Below, in pieces: positions 1-5,866 of a stretch of DNA of 7,064 bases (the first letter of the stretch is position 1; each line of letters starts with the position of its first letter). A program made the translations under genes and the position numbers. The notes beneath the pieces are model-generated. The model made no database searches, was not told where the DNA came from, and saw only the letters and a list, made by a program, of their open reading frames with translations. Origin of the DNA: an uncultured Oscillospiraceae bacterium (lineage in GTDB: Bacteria; Bacillota_A; Clostridia; Oscillospirales; Oscillospiraceae); contig CAAEOU010000334.1 of assembly GCA_900757695.1 (NCBI GenBank), positions 1 through 7,064 of the forward strand, read 5' to 3'.

Positions 1-2
1 AA

Positions 3-1079
3 GAATTCCTGTTGACAAACTACGGCATTCAGAGTGGAAACATCAATATTTCCAAACGACAGTATGAGGCAAGGGCTGCGCTCCGCAATTTGCTGGAATA
101 CCGTCGCTATGGAAAAATTAAGAACTATCATACACCGTGGTTCAAAGACCTGCCGTGGGTGGAGTCTTTTCGTGCCATAACAGAGGATTTCATTTCTCAT
201 CTGCGGAGTCAGGGCAGCAAACCTCAGACTATTGTTGATTACGAGCGCACACTAAAACGCTTTACGAACCACTTGTACGGTATAGGGGTGGATTCTTTTG
301 GAGATTTGACTCCAGAGCATATCTCTTCTTTTTTATCCAATTCCATCCCAGATATCGTCAGGAACCTTCGAGCTACGCTTTGCCATCTGCGGGTTTTCCT
401 GCGGTACCTCTATTTGAACGAATTTACAAAGGATGATTTGTCCCTGTTTATTCCGAAATCCAATGTGTTGCTGAAAAGGAAACACATCCCCACTACATGG
501 ACCAGGGAAGACATTGAGAAAATCCTGGCTTGTATTGATTTAGCCAGTCCTGTCGGCAAGCGGGATTACGCAATCATTCTATTGGTTGCCCGTCTCGGGA
601 TTAGGGTCAGCGACGTGATACGCTTGGAATTCGATAATATAAAGTGGGAAAAGAACTGTATTCAACTCTCACAGTACAAGACGAACGAGCCGTTAGTTCT
701 GCCGCTATTTGAGGATGTCGGTCAAGCAATCATTGACTATGTGAAAAATGGACGCCCAGCTTCTGACCTGAAGCTTGTGTTTATTACACACAAACCGCCG
801 TTTCAAAAATTTAGCGACAATAATCATCTCTACGGCATGTTTAACAAGTATCTGTATAAGGCCGGAATTGAAGTCACTCCAGAGAAAAACCACGGGATGC
901 ACACGCTTCGACACAGTCTTGCCAATGAGCTTCTAAGGAAAGAGATTCCGCTCCCTGTCATTTCAGAGATCCTTGGTCATAAGAGTCTGGAAACTACAAT
1001 GCAGTATTTACGCGCAGATACTGAGCAGTTACGGTGCTGTACCTTAGTGGAGAATGAGAATTATGCAGTCACAACCTAA
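3..1079 (+). CDS. ritA: Tyrosine recombinase, first of trio (RitA-like), 5' partial
   Basis: Site-specific tyrosine recombinase expected to cut and rejoin DNA through a 3'-phosphotyrosine intermediate, with RitB and RitC. The frame is open to the left window edge. The first possible start inside is TTG at 12, but no Shine-Dalgarno precedes it, so the true start is probably upstream. Numbering from that TTG (355 aa), an N-terminal SAM-like/core-binding domain lies at about 50-140 and the catalytic domain at about 160-340. The catalytic set is complete: R198 (GIRVSD), K223 (QYKTNE), H297-x-x-R300 (HTLRH), H323 (LGHKS) and Y332 (MQYLRAD). The stop TAA at 1077-1079 overlaps the start of the next gene by 17 nt, which suggests translational coupling. 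Tyrosine recombinase is certain; assignment as RitA rests on position in the trio. Confidence 0.88.
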   Translation, partial: EFLLTNYGIQSGNINISKRQYEARAALRNLLEYRRYGKIKNYHTPWFKDLPWVESFRAITEDFISHLRSQGSKPQTIVDYERTLKRFTNHLYGIGVDSFGDLTPEHISSFLSNSIPDIVRNLRATLCHLRVFLRYLYLNEFTKDDLSLFIPKSNVLLKRKHIPTTWTREDIEKILACIDLASPVGKRDYAIILLVARLGIRVSDVIRLEFDNIKWEKNCIQLSQYKTNEPLVLPLFEDVGQAIIDYVKNGRPASDLKLVFITHKPPFQKFSDNNHLYGMFNKYLYKAGIEVTPEKNHGMHTLRHSLANELLRKEIPLPVISEILGHKSLETTMQYLRADTEQLRCCTLVENENYAVTT

Positions 1080-2058
1080 ACCCTGTGTCTTTGAAAGTGA
1101 TCTTGCCCCGCTGCTGTCTGCATTTGTTGCGGAAAAGCAACGAATGGGATTCAAATACGGTAGTATTGAAGCATATTTGAAAAGCTTTGACACATACCTT
1201 CTGGGAAAAGATTGCAAGGATTCCTTGAGCAAGGAGCTTATGCTCGAATGGGTCGCGCCCAAAATGCACCAGAAACCCACGACGATAGAACACCGTATCC
1301 ATATCATGCAGAGACTTGCAGATTTCTTAAACCGTAATGGATTTCCTGCGTATCGTATTCCGTCTGAGCTGATTCCGAAAAAAACGCATGACTTTACACC
1401 CTACATTTTTACCTATGAGGAGATTGAACGAATTCTAGCGGTCGTCGATGGATTTGCGTTCAGCAAATGTAGCCCAAAACGGCATATAGTCTATCCGTTA
1501 CTGTTTCGAGTTCTATGTTTTTGCGGGCTCCGTATTTCCGAGGCATTAAATCTAACCGTAGGCGACGTTAATTTCGACGAAGGTTTCTTCCTCCTGCGAA
1601 ACACAAAAACAAGTCTGGATCGCATCATTCCTCTTGATGACAACTTGAAGGCGCGTTTCTCGTCATACAGAGAAGAAATGGGTTTTCTCATGAAAGACGA
1701 ATACTTTTTTCCAGCACCGGATGGTTCCAGATACAGCGTTTCAACAATGGACAAAACCTTTAGAGACATTCTTTTCAAGGCTGGCATTCCGTACCGTGGC
1801 AGAGGAAAAGGGCCGCGTCTGCACGACTTACGGCATACATTTTGTGTACACAGTCTGCAAAAGCTGACGGCGCATGGCGAAGATCCTTATGCCGTACTTC
1901 CGTTATTGATGACGTACATGGGACACAGATCCATTCAGGCGACCAGCCAGTGCATCCATCTCTCTGCGGAAAGCTTTCCTGCAATTTTGAAACGTTCCGA
2001 AGCTCTGTTTGGCAATTTAATACCGTTGGAGGACATCTCAAATGAAACAACCATCTGA
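1063..2058 (+). CDS. ritB: Tyrosine recombinase, middle of trio (RitB-like), nucleophile Tyr replaced by Cys
   Basis: Second recombinase of the trio, 331 aa from ATG 1063. I prefer this start to the ATG at 1054 because the GGAG at 1049-1052 then has a 10-nt spacing instead of 1 nt, and because the resulting 17-nt overlap with ritA equals the ritB/ritC overlap. The N-terminal core-binding domain covers about residues 10-95 and the catalytic domain about 113-310. Visible catalytic residues are R157 (GLRISE), K182 (NTKTS), H254-x-x-R257 (HDLRH) and H288 (MGHRS). In the sister proteins the nucleophile Tyr lies exactly nine residues after the last His. Here that residue is C297 (codon TGC at 1951-1953; QCIHL), and no Tyr follows to the C-terminus. 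The protein is otherwise intact, so it may be a structural or regulatory partner, or a recently inactivated enzyme. A TAC-to-TGC single base change would explain it. Confidence 0.9.
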   Translation: MQSQPKPCVFESDLAPLLSAFVAEKQRMGFKYGSIEAYLKSFDTYLLGKDCKDSLSKELMLEWVAPKMHQKPTTIEHRIHIMQRLADFLNRNGFPAYRIPSELIPKKTHDFTPYIFTYEEIERILAVVDGFAFSKCSPKRHIVYPLLFRVLCFCGLRISEALNLTVGDVNFDEGFFLLRNTKTSLDRIIPLDDNLKARFSSYREEMGFLMKDEYFFPAPDGSRYSVSTMDKTFRDILFKAGIPYRGRGKGPRLHDLRHTFCVHSLQKLTAHGEDPYAVLPLLMTYMGHRSIQATSQCIHLSAESFPAILKRSEALFGNLIPLEDISNETTI

Positions 2059-3046
2059 TTTTGCTATCTGTATTTCCAATTACCTCACAAAACATCTGGT
2101 AGGCGCAAGGAATTTAAGTCCCAACACCATAAAGTCGTACCGGGACACCTTTTGCCTACTCTTAATCTTTATGAAGGAGATGAACAAGAAGATAGACAGG
2201 ATTTGTTTGGCAGATATTGATGCCAGCTTAGTCTCCAGCTTTTTGGATTGGCTGGAAACGAGCCGTGGAAACAGCGTTTCCACGAGAAATATACGCTTGG
2301 CCGCAATCCATGCGTTTTTTCGGTATGTACAATTTCAAAATCCCGAAATGCTGTTGCAGTGCCAGCGCATTCTGGCAATTCCGATGAAAGAAACAGAAAA
2401 GAGATTCGTGGAATACCTGCCGGAGCATGTACTGAAAGAACTGCTTTCTCTTCCAGACCAGACACAGAAATACGGAATACGAGATACCGCACTATTGTGT
2501 TTGCTTTATGATTCCGGCGCAAGAGTCCAGGAACTGATTGATCTGTCCCTGTTAGATATTCGCCTGGAAACGCCTGCAACAATTCGTCTCTATGGCAAAG
2601 GAAGAAAAGTGCGTGTTGTTCCTATTATGTCGCAAACAGCGGTCATTTTGCAAAAGTATCTGAGTGTGTGGCATTTGGATCCGGCGCGGAGACCGGATGA
2701 TCCCGTGTTTGTCAACCACCAAGGAAAAAGGCTGACACGGCCTGGGGTTACTTACATCCTAAATAAGTATATGGCTCAAATCCCTTGGCAGGAAGGCAAA
2801 AAGAGTGTTACTCCGCATGTGATTCGCCACTCCAAAGCAATGCACCTGCTCCGTGCGGACGTTGATCTTCATTACATTCGAGACTTCCTTGGACATGTAC
2901 AGATTGAAACGACTGAGGTTTACGCTCGTGCCGACGCGGAAATGAAACGAAAAGCGTTAGAAGCGGCACATCTCGATCTTCCAGTTGAAACCCAAACAAG
3001 CTGGCAAAAAGACCAAAGCCTATTATCCTGGCTACAATCATTATGA
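2042..3046 (+). CDS. ritC: Tyrosine recombinase, third of trio (RitC-like)
   Basis: Site-specific recombinase of the XerC/D-like type, 334 aa, complete. ATG at 2042 is supported by GGAGG at 2028-2032 with 9-nt spacing; the start lies inside ritB, giving a 17-nt overlap and probable translational coupling. The N-terminal SAM-like domain (about 5-100) contains the usual LSPNTIKSYR motif of XerC-like integrases. The catalytic domain (about 122-312) has the complete set R161 (GARVQE), K186 (YGKGRK), H259-x-x-R262 (HVIRH), H285 (LGHVQ) and Y294 (EVYARAD). It is the last gene of the trio and converges on virB4, with a terminator hairpin 38 nt after the stop. Expected to act with RitA and RitB in moving the element; which of the three does strand exchange is not known from sequence. 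Confidence 0.92.
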   Translation: MKQPSDFAICISNYLTKHLVGARNLSPNTIKSYRDTFCLLLIFMKEMNKKIDRICLADIDASLVSSFLDWLETSRGNSVSTRNIRLAAIHAFFRYVQFQNPEMLLQCQRILAIPMKETEKRFVEYLPEHVLKELLSLPDQTQKYGIRDTALLCLLYDSGARVQELIDLSLLDIRLETPATIRLYGKGRKVRVVPIMSQTAVILQKYLSVWHLDPARRPDDPVFVNHQGKRLTRPGVTYILNKYMAQIPWQEGKKSVTPHVIRHSKAMHLLRADVDLHYIRDFLGHVQIETTEVYARADAEMKRKALEAAHLDLPVETQTSWQKDQSLLSWLQSL

Positions 3047-3066
3047 CAAAGAAATTCAAAATTTTA

Positions 3067-3088
3067 TCGCAAGAAAATCTCGCAAGAA
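3067..3088. repeat. Two direct copies of TCGCAAGAA, 13-nt period
   Basis: TCGCAAGAA occurs at 3067-3075 and again at 3080-3088, separated by four bases. The second copy runs into the left arm of the terminator hairpin. Between the copies, GCAAGA-aaa-TCTCGC forms an imperfect palindrome (5 of 6 pairs). The pair lies just after ritC, where the right end of the RIT element would be expected, so recombinase binding is possible, but this is inference. Confidence 0.45.
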
Positions 3089-3119
3089 CGGCTGCAACCC
3101 AGCCGTTCTTTGTATTTCT
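3084..3119. terminator. Bidirectional Rho-independent terminator between ritC and virB4
   Basis: AAGAACGGCTG (3084-3094) and CAGCCGTTCTT (3100-3110) form a perfect 11-bp stem with a 5-nt loop (CAACC). On the + strand it is followed by a T-rich stretch (tttgtatttctttcc). On the - strand the stem is followed by a less regular T-rich run (gagattttcttg). It lies between two convergent genes and can end both transcripts. Confidence 0.85.
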
Positions 3120-3128
3120 TTCCATTAT

Positions 3129-5462
3129 TCAAAACTTTTCATTAGGCTTCGTTGTGAGAAGTCCATACAGCTTCGTATCCTTAGGAAAACGGTCCTCGAA
3201 AGGCACGATGGCGCTGCCGCACTTGATGAGCCCAGTGCCGGCCTCCACATTGGTGATGTGGCTGAGCTGCTGGTCCGAGATGCTCAGGAGCTTTGCCAGC
3301 TCCAGCCGGTCCGTGGGTGCCTGGTTTAGCATAATAAGAAACTCGCTGTTGGCCAGCATGGTCCGGGCTGTGTGAGACTGGAGCAGGTCCTCCACGTTCT
3401 GGGTACACCCAGTGACACAAGCACCGTATTTCCGCACCCGTTTCCAGAGGGTGAACAGGAAGTTGGCGGAATACTCGTGCTGAAACAGCAGGTAGATTTC
3501 GTCGATGAACACCCAGGTGCGTTTTCCCAGCTTGCGGTTCCGAATGATGCGGTTGAAAATGCTGTCCAGAACTACCAGCATCCCAATGGGCAGAAGCTGC
3601 TTGCCCAGGTCCCGGATGTCGTAGCAGATCAGCCGGGAGCCGGTATCCACGTTGGTGGGTTTGGCAAAGGTGTTCAGGCTGCCCTCTGTGAACAGCTCAA
3701 TGGCCAGAGCTACGTCGTGGGCCTCCTCCTCGGGCTGCTTCAGCAGCTCCGCGTGGAAATCCTGGAGGGTCGGTGCCTCTCCGGCACAGTTGCCCTGGAG
3801 ATAGTAGCGGTAGACCGATGCGGTGCAGCGGTCGATGAGGGATTTTTCCCGGGCAGTCAGCTTGCCGCTCCCCACCAGCTGTTCGCAGAGAGACAGGATG
3901 AACTCGGATTTCAGGACGATGGGGTTTTCTCCGTCCCCGTAGCCCTCGGTCATGTCCATGGCATTGATGTGGTTGGGGCTGGTGGCGGAGATGCCGATGA
4001 CCTGGCCGCCCATGCCCTGAAACAGCGCCCGGTACTCGGACTCGGGGTCGATGCAGATCACATCGTCGTTGGTGGAGAGCATCAGGTTGACCATCTCCCG
4101 CTTGGCAGAAAAGGATTTGCCGGAGCCGGACACGCCCAGAATAAAGCCGTTGGCGTTCAGCAGCTCCTTTCGGTCTGCGAGGATCAGGTTCCGGCTGATG
4201 GAGTTCTGCCCATAGTAGATGCCGTGCTTGTCCCGGATCTCCTGGGCCTTGAAGGGCATCAGCACAGCCAGGGCTTCGGTGGTCAGGGTGCGCAGGGCAT
4301 CAATGCGGCGAAGGCCCAGAGGAAGGGCAGTAATAAGACCGTCGGCCTGCTGGTAGTGCAGGGGCGCCAACTGGCACAGATGCTTCCGGGCTATAGAGCG
4401 CAGGGCCTCGGTGTCGCTGTCCAGCTGCTTCTTACTGTCCGCCAGATGCACCAGCGTCACCACCGCAAACAGCATCCGCTGGTCCCGGGTGGTCAGGTCA
4501 TCCAGCATCTCCCGGGTCTCCTTTCGCTGCTGCTCCAGATCGTAGGGCACGATGGCGGAGTAGTTGTTGTTGGCATTCTGCCGCCGCTGCCAGTTGGTGA
4601 CGTTGGTCTCGACGCCCAGCAGGCGGTTCTGCATCTCCCGGACAGCCTCGTCCGTGGGAACCGGGATAATGTCGATGGACAGCATCAGGTTGCAGGGCAG
4701 GTCCGTAAGGTCCCGGATGAGGGTGTCCTTGATGTAGCTGGCGTACTCCTTGAGGTACAGCACCCGGCCATACTTCTGCCCCAGGCGGAAATGATCCTTT
4801 TTGAAGGACATGGAGTCCGGGCAGATGGCATCCTTGAAGCTGCGGCCGGAGCGCATGGCGGTTTTCATGTCAAAGTGGAACTCCGCCTCCTCGCCGGGGC
4901 GGTAGAAGTCGTGGAGGACCCGGAGGCGCCCCACTGCATCCAGGCTCTCGCTCTTGGAATCCAGCTTGGACAGCCGGGAGGACAGCTCCCCGGATGCGCG
5001 GCTGAAAAAGGTTCGGGCCTCCTCCACGTTCCGCTTGTGGGCGGAAATGGTCAGGTAGCGCTCCTGCTCGATGCTGCCGGTAGCCCCGGTGATCTTACCC
5101 AGGAGCATCTCGTTGTACTCCTGCCGGAAGCCATCCAGCCGGTCCCCCTGCATGGGCAGCAGGATGGTGTCCGCAAAGTCCTGCCGGTTGATACGTCGGT
5201 TGTGGATGGTCAGTTTCGTAGTGGCTCCGGTGTCCAGGGCGTTCAGCAATTCGGAGTACCCCAGGAACATCTGAGTTTTGTCCTCCTTGCTGGCGATGGC
5301 ATAGTTGATGTCACTGAACCGGATGGTCTTGGAGAACTTGGTGCCGAACTGAAAAACGCCATCCCCCCATATGCGCTGGATGGGGATGGCGTCCTGAACC
5401 GACTTGGGCACCTTCATTTTCATCTTGTCCTGCTTCAGTGTGTTTTGCAGGGTCTTAATCAA
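3129..5462 (-). CDS. virB4: VirB4-like conjugal transfer ATPase (CD1110-like family)
   Basis: Motor ATPase of the conjugative type IV secretion system, acting at the cytoplasmic face of the membrane to drive assembly of the mating channel and substrate transfer. From the TTG at 5462 the protein has 777 aa, close to the usual length of this family. A perfect AAGGAGG (5472-5478) stands 9 nt upstream of that TTG. The frame stays open for 38 more codons, but these overlap prgI and have no such site. The N-terminal CagE/TrbE/VirB4 domain fills about residues 15-400. Walker A GVSGSGKS is at 443-450 (K449), Walker B VFIDE ends in D654-E655, and the downstream segments FLFTLWKRVRKYG and TGCTQNVEDLL are typical. 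The start overlaps the prgI stop by 8 nt, so the two are probably coupled. No key residue is missing. The C-terminus (TTKPNEKF) looks native or nearly so, which means the neighbouring recombinase trio did not visibly cut the gene. Confidence 0.96.
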   Translation of the reverse strand: MIKTLQNTLKQDKMKMKVPKSVQDAIPIQRIWGDGVFQFGTKFSKTIRFSDINYAIASKEDKTQMFLGYSELLNALDTGATTKLTIHNRRINRQDFADTILLPMQGDRLDGFRQEYNEMLLGKITGATGSIEQERYLTISAHKRNVEEARTFFSRASGELSSRLSKLDSKSESLDAVGRLRVLHDFYRPGEEAEFHFDMKTAMRSGRSFKDAICPDSMSFKKDHFRLGQKYGRVLYLKEYASYIKDTLIRDLTDLPCNLMLSIDIIPVPTDEAVREMQNRLLGVETNVTNWQRRQNANNNYSAIVPYDLEQQRKETREMLDDLTTRDQRMLFAVVTLVHLADSKKQLDSDTEALRSIARKHLCQLAPLHYQQADGLITALPLGLRRIDALRTLTTEALAVLMPFKAQEIRDKHGIYYGQNSISRNLILADRKELLNANGFILGVSGSGKSFSAKREMVNLMLSTNDDVICIDPESEYRALFQGMGGQVIGISATSPNHINAMDMTEGYGDGENPIVLKSEFILSLCEQLVGSGKLTAREKSLIDRCTASVYRYYLQGNCAGEAPTLQDFHAELLKQPEEEAHDVALAIELFTEGSLNTFAKPTNVDTGSRLICYDIRDLGKQLLPIGMLVVLDSIFNRIIRNRKLGKRTWVFIDEIYLLFQHEYSANFLFTLWKRVRKYGACVTGCTQNVEDLLQSHTARTMLANSEFLIMLNQAPTDRLELAKLLSISDQQLSHITNVEAGTGLIKCGSAIVPFEDRFPKDTKLYGLLTTKPNEKF

Positions 5463-5808
5463 TCCGCAGCACCTCCTTGAGGGAAGAATCCGCCAGCAGT
5501 TTGGCGTAGAGATTCTCCGGCTTGCTTTGCAACGCCCTGGGCCAGAGCAGTTCAGAGTGGATAAATGCCGCAACAAACTGCTCGAAGGTCATACCGTTGT
5601 AGCGGAAGAAGCCGCCCAGGGCAAAGGGAAAGGCAGCGACGATGCAGATCCATCCGATCTCGCCGCTGCCCACAATATTGCGAAGTCCGAAATAGAGCAA
5701 AAGGGCCACGCCCACTGCCAGGGCGGAGAACACCAGCTGGCGGAAGGAGAGGCCGAACAGGATGGACTCCTGGTAGTCCCGGACTTCTTTGTTGATCTTA
5801 ATTTCTAT
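5455..5808 (-). CDS. prgI: PrgI family membrane protein, apparent ATA start
   Basis: Small inner-membrane component of Gram-positive conjugative type IV secretion (VirB3-like position, directly before the VirB4 ATPase), 117 aa. It starts with the family-typical EIKINKEVRDYQE. Two membrane segments follow, at about 23-43 and 50-69, then a cytoplasmic tail ending KEVLRID. The start is problematic. GGAGG (5817-5821) with 8-nt spacing points to codon ATA at 5806-5808, exactly where relatives have ATG (MEIKI). The nearest in-frame alternative is a GTG three codons upstream, which overlaps the ribosome binding site itself; the next in-frame ATG downstream would remove both helices. A longer frame extends upstream to 5982, but those residues do not resemble the family. 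Either AUA is used weakly or the gene is poorly translated, which could also reduce coupled virB4 expression. Confidence 0.9.
   Translation of the reverse strand: MEIKINKEVRDYQESILFGLSFRQLVFSALAVGVALLLYFGLRNIVGSGEIGWICIVAAFPFALGGFFRYNGMTFEQFVAAFIHSELLWPRALQSKPENLYAKLLADSSLKEVLRID
5460..5478 (-). promoter_or_regulatory. virB4 ribosome binding site with TTG start
   Basis: On the - strand AAGGAGG (5472-5478) is followed by 9 nt and a TTG (5460-5462) inside the last codons of prgI. It fixes the virB4 start as TTG. The following protein start, IKTLQNTLKQDK, agrees with the N-terminus normal for this family. Confidence 0.85.
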
Positions 5809-5821
5809 AAAAAGCACCTCC
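5806..5821 (-). promoter_or_regulatory. prgI ribosome binding site leading to an ATA codon
   Basis: GGAGG at 5817-5821, then 8 nt, then ATA (5806-5808) followed by codons for EIKINKE. The spacing is ideal, so the site marks the original start. The surrounding GGAGGTGCT is the same string that precedes virB4. Confidence 0.7.
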
Positions 5822-5832
5822 AGAAAAGAATC

Positions 5833-5862
5833 GGCAGACAGCACTTGCAAAAGCTGCCTGCC
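5833..5862 (-). promoter_or_regulatory. 10-bp hairpin upstream of prgI, possible terminator or attenuator
   Basis: On the - strand GGCAGGCAGC pairs with GCTGTCTGCC (nine Watson-Crick pairs and one G-U) around a 10-nt loop. It is followed by a moderately U-rich gauucuuuucug and then the prgI ribosome binding site at 5821. It could end or slow transcripts arriving from the hydrolase or VirB6-like gene, or protect the mRNA of prgI-virB4. The U-run is too broken for a firm terminator call. Confidence 0.55.
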
Positions 5863-5866
5863 AGAG

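Larger units (their letters stand above)
3..3046 (+). mobile_element. RIT (recombinase in trio) element, left end outside window
   Basis: Three tandem tyrosine recombinase genes on one strand, each overlapping the next by 17 nt, match the organisation known for RIT elements (ritA-ritB-ritC, translationally coupled). All three belong to the phage-integrase superfamily but differ strongly from each other, as in known RITs. The left terminus lies upstream of the window. The right terminus is probably between the ritC stop and the virB4 stop (3047-3128), where a repeated TCGCAAGAA and a terminator hairpin occur, but terminal inverted repeats cannot be confirmed with only one end visible. The region is visibly more AT-rich than the adjacent conjugation genes, consistent with separate acquisition. 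A Tn554-type set (TnpA, TnpB and a non-recombinase TnpC) fits less well, because all three genes here encode recombinases of similar size. Confidence 0.75.

Noticed and set aside
2169..2582. Open frames on the - strand and in other frames within the recombinase genes (for example 2169-2582, 1775-2095)
   Set aside because: No ribosome binding site or domain; they overlap genes with full catalytic motifs.
3..3046. The trio as a Tn554-like TnpA/TnpB/TnpC set or as the integration module of the ICE
   Set aside because: Tn554 TnpC is not a recombinase and TnpB is much larger; Tn1549-type ICEs normally use a single integrase at their end or a serine recombinase. Three similarly sized overlapping recombinases fit RIT better.
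3372..5480. A 702-codon open frame on the + strand antisense to virB4
   Set aside because: It is a by-product of the GC-rich codon use of virB4: no ribosome binding site, no recognisable domain, G/V/L/Q-rich repetitive composition, while the - strand shows clear VirB4 motifs.
5463..5576. 38-codon N-terminal extension of virB4 to ATG 5576
   Set aside because: It overlaps prgI coding sequence in another frame and lacks the perfect ribosome binding site that stands before TTG 5462; the family N-terminus begins at IKTLQ.
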